Virus record (IMG/VR): IMGVR_UViG_3300032284_001621
Span: 1-21,922 of that record
Strand: one strand, 5' to 3'
Source: a virus
Length of the DNA: 21,922 nucleotides
In this document: in pieces, positions 6,814 to 13,336 of the stretch
Layout of the letters: every line of letters begins with the position of its first letter
How positions within the stretch are numbered: the stretch's first letter is position 1
The notes under the pieces: model-generated
Seen by the model: the letters and a program-made list of their open reading frames with translations, nothing else
Told to the model about the DNA's origin: nothing
The model's database searches: none
Program-made: the position numbers and the translations under genes

Positions 6814-7548
6814 ATGTCGAGCCTCGACAGTGAAATCTTTTCTTGGGTTCGGATTGCCAAAGGCGATGTAGCGGGACACGCCTTTCATGGAAACCAATAC
6901 GAGACTGGCTCGGGCGGTTCTTCAACAAGTACATTGATTCGTGAGGCACATCGAGTTGCCAGCCTTTTAGAGGTTCGTGCCAATAAAAATGAACCTGAAA
7001 TTTCAAGAGAAATTAAAGAATCGTGCGAGCAATTTGGCGGAACCCAAATAAAGCCCGAAAGTTCAGTAAAAACGGCGAGCAGTATTGAGCGAAAACTTAT
7101 TTTAGACAGCAAGGAATACCTCGATACCGCCAAAGGTTCAATTCAGGATGCCGCTACAAACTTGGGGGACACGGTTCGTTACACCATTCAGTTTTCGGCG
7201 GACAAATTTGCGGACGGCGTTTCCAAAACTCTTGATGATTTCAAGAGTGAGGGTTTTGAAGCAGTTAAGGTGAAAAACTTTTTTAACAACGACCCCCAAA
7301 ACTCTTATCGGGGAATCAACTGCGTTTTTCGTGACACCTCAAGTAACCAATTATTTGAGGTTCAATTTCACACCCCAGAGAGCAGTTTTGCCGTAAGCGT
7401 CGCACACCCGTTATATGAGGCCGCCCGCCTTCTAGACCCCTCCACTCCCGAATACGCTTCAGAACAGCAAAAAATGATTTCGACGTGGCAGGGCGTTCCA
7501 ATTCCCCCCGGCGTTGAGAACATAGGCAAACTATCGGTTAAGAGGTAA
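6814..7548 (+). CDS. tagged RelA/SpoT-fold protein, 244 aa
   Basis: The N-terminus has the D-S-E-I-F-S-W-V-R-I-A-K-G-D segment and then the GHxFHGNQY tag (K16-Y29). After a Gly/Ser linker, residues about 85-200 follow the RelA/SpoT nucleotidyltransferase layout. S-S-I-E-R-K-L is followed by G-D-T-V-R-Y-T (D119, R122), like the D-x-x-G-x-R region of synthetases. Then come S-Y-R-G-I-N (Y165) and F-E-V-Q-F-H-T (E182, Q184), like GYRxIH and ExQIRT, and finally H-P-L-Y-E. Relatives make (p)ppGpp, or (p)ppApp in the toxin Tas1. The same domain occurs as C-terminal toxin modules in phage and polymorphic-toxin proteins. Activity and substrate are not determinable here. It begins three bases after the previous stop and belongs to the head operon. 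Confidence 0.72.
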   Translation: MSSLDSEIFSWVRIAKGDVAGHAFHGNQYETGSGGSSTSTLIREAHRVASLLEVRANKNEPEISREIKESCEQFGGTQIKPESSVKTASSIERKLILDSKEYLDTAKGSIQDAATNLGDTVRYTIQFSADKFADGVSKTLDDFKSEGFEAVKVKNFFNNDPQNSYRGINCVFRDTSSNQLFEVQFHTPESSFAVSVAHPLYEAARLLDPSTPEYASEQQKMISTWQGVPIPPGVENIGKLSVKR

Positions 7549-7550
7549 CT

Positions 7551-8183
7551 GTGGCTTGGACTTTCTACCAGTTGACCGCTATTGACGGCACCAACCGACC
7601 CCTTGCTTGGTATCGCTATGACGGAAAGTCCCCCCAATATTGGGACGGGTCATCGTGGCAAAAATCAGAAACGTTGCTGGAAAAATTAAACGAAGGCGAC
7701 CCCATGCTGGACAAACTTGACAAAAATCCCGTAACTAAAACTAAGGAGAAAATTATGTCCGACTCCAGTAGTGAAATAACCAAAGGCGACGTTCCGGGCC
7801 ATCCTTTTCACGGGAATCAATACACGGGTGGAAATGCCGGAGCCCACTTTGACGGCTTTCGCCCAATTAACCCTCAAGAAACTATTGCCCAAATTGGAAA
7901 AATGAACATCCTCGGCATTTCGGGCGGTCGTGTCAATGCCCTAAAAAACAGTCATGGTGAAACCGTAGGCATTCAATTACCAGTTGGGCACGGATACGGT
8001 GTAAACGTTTTGCTCCACCCAAACGACACGTACACAGTTCAGCGCACATATACCCGCTCTGGAACCACGACTATAAAGGGTCAAGAAGAAGAGGTTTACG
8101 CCGACCAACTCGGTGACGCCGCTTATCGTGCTGGAATGTATGTCAACGTTCCCTTCGGCGGACACAAGGGTACGTTGGGCTAA
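7551..8183 (+). CDS. tagged conserved actinophage protein with two possible starts, 210 or 142 aa
   Basis: The frame opens at GTG (7551) and encodes about 65 residues rich in Trp/Tyr (A-W-Y-R-Y-D-G-K-S, Y-W-D-G-S-S-W). An in-frame ATG at 7755 has a much better ribosome binding site (AAGGAG) and begins M-S-D-S-S-S-E-I-T followed directly by the KGDVPGHPFHGNQY tag. The start at 7755 therefore looks like the tagged protein proper, and the upstream part may be a separate or fused product. The C-terminal domain (N-I-L-G-I-S-G-G-R-V, L-P-V-G-H-G-Y-G-V-N-V, Y-A-D-Q-L-G-D-A-A-Y-R-A-G) matches a pattern I know from many actinophage proteins of unknown function. Confidence 0.75.
   Translation: MAWTFYQLTAIDGTNRPLAWYRYDGKSPQYWDGSSWQKSETLLEKLNEGDPMLDKLDKNPVTKTKEKIMSDSSSEITKGDVPGHPFHGNQYTGGNAGAHFDGFRPINPQETIAQIGKMNILGISGGRVNALKNSHGETVGIQLPVGHGYGVNVLLHPNDTYTVQRTYTRSGTTTIKGQEEEVYADQLGDAAYRAGMYVNVPFGGHKGTLG
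7743..7757 (+). promoter_or_regulatory. internal ribosome binding site and start
   Basis: AAGGAG (7743-7748) stands six bases before ATG at 7755, in frame with the longer ORF from 7551. This is among the strongest Shine-Dalgarno sequences in the head operon. The protein it would start has the tag placed nine residues from its N-terminus, as in neighbouring tagged genes. Confidence 0.6.
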
Positions 8184-8188
8184 ACCAT

Positions 8189-8215
8189 AGATTTATAAAT
8201 CTAAGGGTAGTATTT
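8189..8215 (+). promoter_or_regulatory. palindrome plus TAGYATTT box
   Basis: A perfect 14-bp palindrome AGATTTATAAATCT (8189-8202) is followed by GGGTAGTATTT (8205-8215) and then TTCACCAGAA, 40 bases before the next start codon. The box and the TTTCACCAGAA sequence recur at 10225-10243. It is either an internal promoter with an operator-like palindrome or a weak hairpin. Confidence 0.45.
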
Positions 8216-8247
8216 CACCAGAACGTTTTGCTAAGAAAGGCAACGCA

Positions 8248-8841
8248 ATGACTGACAATCTTGACATTGTTCCTGAATGGGTTATTACTTTGGAAAAGGG
8301 CGGACCCGGTTCGGGGGAAAATCCAGGACACCCTTTCCGTGGCAACGGCGCTACTGGTGGTGTTTTTCAGGCTGGTGCCCATAACCCACGTGGCGAGCAG
8401 AACTGGTCACACCACGACCACTTAAACGCAGCCACAGGTCACGTCAATGCCGCTATTGCCGCTTTGCACGCTGGGAAGTTTGGAGATGCTCGGGCCCACT
8501 TTAATGAGGCCGCTTACCATATGGCTCAAGCGACAACTTTATTGAACAAAAACGGTGCGGATACTTCGCTTCATCAGATGTCGAAGGCCGGGTACGCCGC
8601 CAACCACACCGCTGGTGACATGGCTGAACTCGCTAATAAGGCTACCAACGATTACGCCCGAGCCCTTCGTGCTGGTGTCGACCAGAATACCCTATCTATG
8701 TTGGCGCTCCACGCAAACCTTGCCCAGCAGGGTGCAATGAACGCTGGGGACACGGCTTCTTCAAACTTGAACCAAGTCACCTCGCAACGTGTTGGTCAGG
8801 CTATGTTAGCCGCCGCTAATCAGGGGCAACAGGCTTCGTAA
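8248..8841 (+). CDS. tagged helical-bundle protein, 197 aa
   Basis: It starts at ATG after AAGAAAGG. The first 16 residues (with D-I-V-P-E-W-V-I) lead into the glycine variant of the tag, K-G-G-P-G-S-G-E-N-P-G-H-P-F-R-G-N (17-33). The remainder is Ala-rich and helical with many His and Asn, e.g. H-H-D-H-L-N-A-A-T-G-H-V-N-A-A. It has TPR-like spacing of small residues (G-K-F-G-D-A-R-A-H-F-N-E-A-A) and ends in a low-complexity Gln/Ala tail. No enzyme motif is visible. It may be a head-interior structural or scaffold-like protein. It is followed 12 bases later by the Dps gene. Confidence 0.72.
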   Translation: MTDNLDIVPEWVITLEKGGPGSGENPGHPFRGNGATGGVFQAGAHNPRGEQNWSHHDHLNAATGHVNAAIAALHAGKFGDARAHFNEAAYHMAQATTLLNKNGADTSLHQMSKAGYAANHTAGDMAELANKATNDYARALRAGVDQNTLSMLALHANLAQQGAMNAGDTASSNLNQVTSQRVGQAMLAAANQGQQAS

Positions 8842-8853
8842 GGTTATTTCACT

Positions 8854-9315
8854 GTGGACATCTCAAAAGACGCCAATCAAGACCTTTCGGTAGCACTCGC
8901 TACCTTGCTTGCTGACGCTACCGTGATGTATCACCGTGTTCACGGCTTCCATTGGAACGTCGTGGGGACCGACTTCCCCCAGTACCACGCAAAGTTTGAG
9001 GAAATCTACACAGACGTGTACGAGAGCCTCGACCCCATTGCTGAAAACTTGCGCAAGTTGGGTGTATTCGCCCCCTTTCGCCTAATGGACTTGGCTCGTA
9101 TGGCATCAGTTGCCGACGGTGCCGTGTCGGATTATCACCACGACACGCTTGTTCAATCACTTCTTGCAACAAACACTGGCGTGCTGGCGACCCTGAACAA
9201 GGCGTTCGCCCTAGCCACGAGTGCCAATCAGCAAGGCATTGCGAACTTCCTCGCAGACCGTATTGACCACCATCAAAAGTGGGCGTGGCAGTTGTCCGCC
9301 TCACTACAAGGATAA
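8854..9315 (+). CDS. dps: Dps-like miniferritin
   Basis: The 153-residue four-helix-bundle protein carries the Dps ferroxidase set in correct spacing: H33-W34-N35, H45, E49, D60 and E64, within F-H-W-N-V-V-G-T-D-F and H-A-K-F-E-E-I-Y. These correspond to E. coli Dps H51, H63, D67, D78 and E82. Dps dodecamers oxidise Fe(II) with peroxide, store ferric mineral, and often bind and protect DNA. The N-terminal tail is short (about 10 residues with two Lys), so strong DNA binding is not obvious. It lacks the GHxFxGNQ tag of its neighbours. It starts at GTG 12 bases after the previous stop. A virion-borne or infection-stage oxidative protection role is inference. Confidence 0.9.
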   Translation: MDISKDANQDLSVALATLLADATVMYHRVHGFHWNVVGTDFPQYHAKFEEIYTDVYESLDPIAENLRKLGVFAPFRLMDLARMASVADGAVSDYHHDTLVQSLLATNTGVLATLNKAFALATSANQQGIANFLADRIDHHQKWAWQLSASLQG

Positions 9316-9327
9316 GGAACCGACATT

Positions 9328-10203
9328 ATGTCAGAAAATCTAAACACCGAAATTGCCTCGTGGCTCGCCAAGGCTACCGCTGTTGGCACGCCTTTCAAGA
9401 CGGACGGCATCGACCACGTTGCGATGGCGAGCAAGCACGACGCCCTTGCTGAAAAGCACTCCAAGATGGCTGACGTTTTGGACGGCGCATCGAAGGCGAC
9501 CTCAGACAGCCGTTCGTCGCACTTTTTTGCCAACGCTTCCAAGGCTCACGCTCACGCCTCAGACCTGCACGCTAAGGCATCTGACGCTCACCGTTCAGGG
9601 AACCTTGAGGCTTCACAAGACGCTACAAAGTTGGCTATGGACGCTTCCAAAACTGCCGACGAAACGAATGACGCCGCTCAAAAGATTGCCGAGGCTCAGG
9701 CTAGGGGCAAGGAAATCGTTGCTCAGGCTGTTGCCGATGACGCTTCTAAGGTGGGCAAAGACGCTGGTTTCATGTTTGATGGTTCAGCAGATGACAGTTC
9801 CGACGGCGACGACACCACGGAGGACAGTTCGGCGAGCGACGACAGTTCCGTCGGTGACGACGACAGTTCGGTCAGCCTGTCCGACCTTGTAATCGCAGCC
9901 GAAAAATCTGCCGACGCTGGTGAAAACTACAAAAAACAGTCCGCTCAGGCGTACATGAATAACGACACCGAGGGTGCTATGCAGTTATCGCTTCTCGCCT
10001 GTGACGCCTATCAAACCGCCCACGCTTACCTGCGTCAGGCCGCTTTGGTTGCTGGAATGAATGGTGGGGTTGTTAAGGGCGCAGTTCTCGATGACGACCA
10101 CCCACTTGCCTCACTCGCAAATGTTAACCGCCCCTTTTCCCCAATGAGTGGTGAAAAGATTGTTGATGACGACCACCCACTTGCCTCACTTTTGAACAAG
10201 TAA
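9328..10203 (+). CDS. Ala-rich helical protein with acidic linker and duplicated C-terminal motif, 291 aa
   Basis: It begins L-N-T-E-I-A-S-W-L-A-K-A, the E-I-x-x-W segment shared with tagged neighbours, but has no GHxFxGNQ motif. Residues about 25-145 form long Ala/Lys/Asp helices with frequent His (coiled-coil-like). Residues about 150-185 are an Asp/Ser linker. Residues about 190-245 are helical again. The last 45 residues contain D-D-D-H-P-L-A-S-L twice, encoded by a perfect 26-bp DNA repeat, the second copy being almost at the C-terminus. The terminal short motif resembles a docking peptide. A scaffold or internal head protein is plausible from composition and neighbours; no family recognised. 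Confidence 0.72.
   Translation: MSENLNTEIASWLAKATAVGTPFKTDGIDHVAMASKHDALAEKHSKMADVLDGASKATSDSRSSHFFANASKAHAHASDLHAKASDAHRSGNLEASQDATKLAMDASKTADETNDAAQKIAEAQARGKEIVAQAVADDASKVGKDAGFMFDGSADDSSDGDDTTEDSSASDDSSVGDDDSSVSLSDLVIAAEKSADAGENYKKQSAQAYMNNDTEGAMQLSLLACDAYQTAHAYLRQAALVAGMNGGVVKGAVLDDDHPLASLANVNRPFSPMSGEKIVDDDHPLASLLNK
10090..10190 (+). repeat. 26-bp direct repeat encoding DDDHPLASL
   Basis: The same 26 bases occur at 10090-10115 and 10165-10190, starts 75 bases (25 codons) apart. Both are read in the same frame at the C-terminal end of the 291-aa gene. Exact DNA identity points to a recent duplication or to strong selection on both copies. Confidence 0.9.
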
Positions 10204-10224
10204 TCAGGCATTTACAAATATCGG

Positions 10225-10243
10225 TGTAGCATTTTCACCAGAA
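10225..10243 (+). promoter_or_regulatory. TAGYATTT box upstream of the 455-aa gene
   Basis: TGTAGCATTTTCACCAGAA stands 35 bases (counted from TAG) before ATG at 10262. It shares TTTCACCAGAA with the block at 8213-8223 and TAGCATTT with 4649-4656. A TTTACA at 10211-10216 is too close to be a normal -35. Confidence 0.4.
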
Positions 10244-10261
10244 GCGAAAGGCAAGGAAACT

Positions 10262-11629
10262 ATGATTTCTGTTCCTAATAACACTCCAAAGACCGTCTCG
10301 TTCACGCAGACCGTGGACAACAACACCACCGACATTGCCAAGTCTCAGATTGGCAAGTTGGCTCTTGCTGAGACGCTTGCTTTGGGTGAGAAGGAGAACG
10401 CAGATTTCCACCTTGCCAAGGCAACGGAAACCCTGCGCCTCGCCGAAATCGCCTACCGTGAGAGCATCAGCAAGTCGGTTTGGAACAAGGAAGAACTGCG
10501 CAAGGCGTACAACAACGCTATCGCTGGTTACCGCCTTGCCGACCAGAAGGCTCAGAAGGCTGCGGAAGAGTTGACGCTCGCTAAGAACGCTTTGGCTGGC
10601 ACCCGTGCCGTTGCCAATGGTGAAATCCTTAAGCGTGAGTTCTCGGACGACAAGCGTCAGGAACTCGCCTCGAAGGGCAAGGCTATGCCCGACGGCTCGT
10701 ACCCAATCGAAACCAAGGCTGACCTCGCTAACGCCATTCAGTCCTATGGACGTGCCTCTGACCCCAAGGCGGTCAAGGCGCACATCATTACTCAGGCTAA
10801 GGCTCTCGGTGCCTCCGACGACCTGCCCGAAGATTGGAAGGACGCTGAGTCACTTTCCACCGCAGTGCCGACCACCAAATCCGTTCTCAGAAAGGACGCT
10901 TCAATGTCAATGACCGATTACCCAGTAGACCCCAGCATGGGCATTCCCGTGATGGCTGGACAGACCGACGATGACGCTTCAGCACCCTACGACAAGATTC
11001 TCTGCCCCGACTGCCTCGGTTTTGACGGTAACGAGGGTTGCCCCACCTGTGACGGCGTGCAGTTCATTGCGGTCATGAAGGAAGCCCCCCGCACGGCTAA
11101 CCCCTTCGCCACTGACGAGTTGCTTACCCGTCAATTCCAAAAGTCGAGTGCTTACCAGAACTACATCATGAAGGGTGGACCAGGTTCGGGCGCCCAGGTG
11201 GGACACTCCTTTAACGGTAACCAATGGACGGGCGGTATGCGTTCGTTCACTCGTGGTGAAATGGCTGGCAGGCGTGAGGGCTGGAAGCAGACCCTCAAGC
11301 GTTACGAAGGCGCTCACGACCAGCACCTTGCTGCTGGACGACAGGCCAGTGCCGACGCCCGTGCTTTGGAGCAGGCTGGTAGGTTGCGTGAGGCTGCGGA
11401 CAAGCACGAGGAAGCCAACGGTCACCTCATGAAGGCCCACGGCGCACTCAAGGGTATGCAGAACGTTATGCAACGTGAGACGGACAACGGCTCACACGGC
11501 GCTTCGCAAGACCAAGTTGCTGGCTACGCAGGACGTGCCTCGTCAATCCGTGCCGAGGCAAATGCTGCTGCGGACAATGTTGCTCGTTTGAACCCGTTGG
11601 CTGACGCACAAAACCTTGCCCGTGCATAG
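10262..11629 (+). CDS. modular tagged head-region protein with CxxC motif, 455 aa
   Basis: The ATG follows AAGGCAAGGA. Residues about 20-120 are long helices. About 128-190 contain K-G-K-A-M-P-D-G-S-Y-P-I and a D-L-A-N-A-I-Q-S-Y-G-R-A-x-D segment ending in L-P-E-D-W, a recurring small domain of phage head/scaffold-region proteins. A DnaJ-like C-P-D-C-L-G-F-D-G-N-E-G-C-P-T-C-D-G lies at about 245-262, then N-P-F-A-T-D-E-L-L at about 280, then the glycine variant of the tag (K304-W322). The last 130 residues are Ala/His-rich helices. Codons for Lys are almost all AAG, suggesting high expression. Function is unknown; the order suggests a scaffold or cargo carrier. Confidence 0.75.
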   Translation: MISVPNNTPKTVSFTQTVDNNTTDIAKSQIGKLALAETLALGEKENADFHLAKATETLRLAEIAYRESISKSVWNKEELRKAYNNAIAGYRLADQKAQKAAEELTLAKNALAGTRAVANGEILKREFSDDKRQELASKGKAMPDGSYPIETKADLANAIQSYGRASDPKAVKAHIITQAKALGASDDLPEDWKDAESLSTAVPTTKSVLRKDASMSMTDYPVDPSMGIPVMAGQTDDDASAPYDKILCPDCLGFDGNEGCPTCDGVQFIAVMKEAPRTANPFATDELLTRQFQKSSAYQNYIMKGGPGSGAQVGHSFNGNQWTGGMRSFTRGEMAGRREGWKQTLKRYEGAHDQHLAAGRQASADARALEQAGRLREAADKHEEANGHLMKAHGALKGMQNVMQRETDNGSHGASQDQVAGYAGRASSIRAEANAAADNVARLNPLADAQNLARA

Positions 11630-11631
11630 TC

Positions 11632-12111
11632 ATGGGCAATCCCTTCTCCACTGAAAACTTGCTTGAAGGTCAGGGAATTTACGCAGTCGTCAAGGCTGAT
11701 AAGTGCCCACTTTGCAAGGGAACGGGCAAAATCCGTGGTGGAAACGTAACTTGCCCTAAGTGCGGTGGCAAAAAGGCGGTTACCAAAGGCGACGTACCCG
11801 GACACGAGTTTCACGGGAATCAGTACGAAGCGGGGCAAGGTGGTGGTGGAAACCTCACCCCTTCAGGGCACCGACCACTGAACGAAATTGCTCGTGACAT
11901 CGAAAAGGTTTGGAATGCGAACAGCAAGAAGGGCGTGTACTTCGGTGCTAAGCCCTACCTTGACGCAATGAAAAGCCTGCACGACATCAAGGACAACTAC
12001 TACCAAGACACCGCCAAGAGCATCGTGAACTACCTTCTTGCCAACATGGGTACTTTCCGTGGTGATGGTGCTGCGCCGTTGAGGGCAGAACTGAAGGCTT
12101 TGGTCAAGTAA
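11632..12111 (+). CDS. tagged zinc-finger protein, 159 aa
   Basis: It starts three bases after the previous stop with M-G-N-P-F-S-T-E-N-L-L, nearly the sequence found inside the preceding protein and at the start of the next mini-ORF. Next is a DnaJ-like zinc knuckle (C25, C28, C41, C44; CxxCxGxG then CxxCxG), then the tag K52-G-D-V-P-G-H-E-F-H-G-N-Q-Y65. The C-terminal 85 residues are a helical domain with A-K-P-Y-L-D-A-M-K-S-L-H-D-I-K-D-N-Y-Y-Q-D, a pattern I associate with conserved actinophage proteins of unknown role. The stop overlaps the next start (TAATG). Confidence 0.75.
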   Translation: MGNPFSTENLLEGQGIYAVVKADKCPLCKGTGKIRGGNVTCPKCGGKKAVTKGDVPGHEFHGNQYEAGQGGGGNLTPSGHRPLNEIARDIEKVWNANSKKGVYFGAKPYLDAMKSLHDIKDNYYQDTAKSIVNYLLANMGTFRGDGAAPLRAELKALVK

Positions 12112-12182
12112 TGTCAAATCCCTTCTCAACCGACAACCTCATCCCGCTTTGGAAACTCGGCGCTCCCTACTACGGGGGCTAA
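12111..12182 (+). CDS. 23-aa mini-ORF with NPFST N-terminus
   Basis: The ATG overlaps the previous stop, and the peptide begins M-S-N-P-F-S-T-D-N-L, nearly the same as the start of the 159-aa gene just upstream (MGNPFSTENL). It then ends in W-K-L-G-A-P-Y-Y-G-G before TAA. The next gene starts three bases later. It may be a remnant of a duplicated gene that lost its body, or a coupling peptide. Sequence similarity to the neighbour argues against chance. Confidence 0.5.
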   Translation: MSNPFSTDNLIPLWKLGAPYYGG

Positions 12183-12184
12183 CC

Positions 12185-12631
12185 ATGTCTGACGACATTC
12201 TTTCTTGGGTCAAGTTTGCCCGTGAGGTGGAAATCCACAAAGCAGGCAACGCTCAAGGTTTGATTGACTGGTACAACAACGGTGCCGACGGACAAATCAA
12301 CTGGGGTGCAGAAGGCGACTTCGCAGACTGCGTGGCGATTGCTGGAAAACACCTTGACAACCCTGAAGGGTTCTGCCAACTACGCCACATTGACGCTACA
12401 GGTGCGCCAACAGGACACGCTTCTGGTGAAATCGCTAAAGCAGACAAGCCTGACTACACGAAGTTAATTTCTGACCGCAAGGGCGAGCCAAGCGACCAAG
12501 ACTTGTACAACCAAGTCAAGGCAGACGCACAGAAGAAGTTTGATGTCTACCCTTCAGCAGTCGCCAACGGCTGGGTCGTGCAAGAGTACAAGCGTCGTGG
12601 TGGGACGTACCATAAGCCTGCAAAGGCGTAG
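12185..12631 (+). CDS. two-domain conserved phage protein, 148 aa
   Basis: I choose the ATG at 12185, three bases after the mini-ORF stop and preceded by GGGGG. The N-terminus then reads S-D-D-I-L-S-W-V-K-F-A-R, matching the E-I-x-x-W-V segment of its neighbours. Residues about 35-75 contain G-A-D-G-Q-I-N-W-G-A-E-G-D-F-A-D-C-V and G-F-C-Q-L-R-H, a module recurring in phage head proteins. Residues about 105-140 contain K-K-F-D-V-Y-P-S-A-V-A-N-G-W-V-V-Q-E-Y-K-R, another widespread module of unknown function. A GTG/TTG-type start further upstream (12149) would overlap the mini-ORF and has no support. No GHxFxGNQ tag is present. Confidence 0.78.
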   Translation: MSDDILSWVKFAREVEIHKAGNAQGLIDWYNNGADGQINWGAEGDFADCVAIAGKHLDNPEGFCQLRHIDATGAPTGHASGEIAKADKPDYTKLISDRKGEPSDQDLYNQVKADAQKKFDVYPSAVANGWVVQEYKRRGGTYHKPAKA

Positions 12632-12633
12632 TC

Positions 12634-13335
12634 ATGTCCGTCACGGACGGTGAAATCCTAGAGTGGATTGAGTTCGCCAAAGGCAAGCCAAAAACGGTCA
12701 AGTCAATCGCTTCTAAGCACAAGGCGCACGTAAAAACAGCACTCGTAGGAAGCATTGTCGGTATCCCTGCCGGTATCGCTCTAGCAAATGCGGGCAAAAA
12801 CCCCAAAGATGCTCTGTCGGTAAATAACGACCAAATGAATATCGCCCTGACAAACCTTTACGGGGACGCAGTTCCAGCAGGGTCAAGTCACGGTGGCGTT
12901 CTTCTCGCACTTGGCATTGGCACACTATGGGGGCTTGCGTCGGCGATGCAAAGTATTGGAAAAGACTTGAGCAACATCACCTCGGGTATCGGCAACACGA
13001 GCCTCAACATTGCTACATCTCAAATAATGCAGGGCGTGGGTAACGGGTCAAGCGCAGACCAAATCACCAGCGACGCAAACAACGCCATAACGTCCCCAGA
13101 GCGCCTCAGCATGATTGCGACCACCGAAGCCTCTCGTGGGTTCAATGCGGGCGTTGTAGAGGCTTTCAAGGCGAACAACATTCAGCAGTTTAAGTGGATA
13201 AACATTGAGGGCGTCTCGTGCCCCGAATGTACCGCAATGGCGGGCGCACACGACATCACGGACCCGATTCCACCACTCCACCCTGACTGCCTCTGCACGG
13301 TGGAGCCAATCAAAAACCTTGAAGTATCCTTGTAG
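12634..13335 (+). CDS. Mu F-like minor head protein, 233 aa
   Basis: The C-terminal 80 residues fit the Mu gpF head-morphogenesis family. An A-T-T-E-A-S-R-G-F-N-A-G helix is followed by F-K-W-I and a Cys/His pattern C196-P-E-C199 ... P-P-L-H216-P-D-C219-L-C221, the usual zinc-like end of this domain. The N-terminus has D-G-E-I-L-E-W-I-E-F-A-K-G, the shared short segment. Residues about 35-110 have two hydrophobic, Gly/Ala-rich stretches (V-G-S-I-V-G-I-P-A-G-I-A-L-A and G-V-L-L-A-L-G-I-G-T-L-W-G-L) that could be membrane-active. Mu F-like proteins are ejected minor head proteins in several phages. Here the gene is short and about 8 kb from the portal, where it normally follows directly. Confidence 0.82.
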   Translation: MSVTDGEILEWIEFAKGKPKTVKSIASKHKAHVKTALVGSIVGIPAGIALANAGKNPKDALSVNNDQMNIALTNLYGDAVPAGSSHGGVLLALGIGTLWGLASAMQSIGKDLSNITSGIGNTSLNIATSQIMQGVGNGSSADQITSDANNAITSPERLSMIATTEASRGFNAGVVEAFKANNIQQFKWINIEGVSCPECTAMAGAHDITDPIPPLHPDCLCTVEPIKNLEVSL

Positions 13336-13336
13336 T

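Noticed and set aside
12149-12184. Upstream start for the 148-aa gene
   Set aside because: It would overlap the 23-aa mini-ORF, uses TTG, and adds residues that break the shared N-terminal pattern beginning at 12185.
13205-13336. Upstream start for the 132-aa tagged protein
   Set aside because: It lies within the conserved end of the Mu F-like gene; the ATG at 13337 puts the tag at the usual position.
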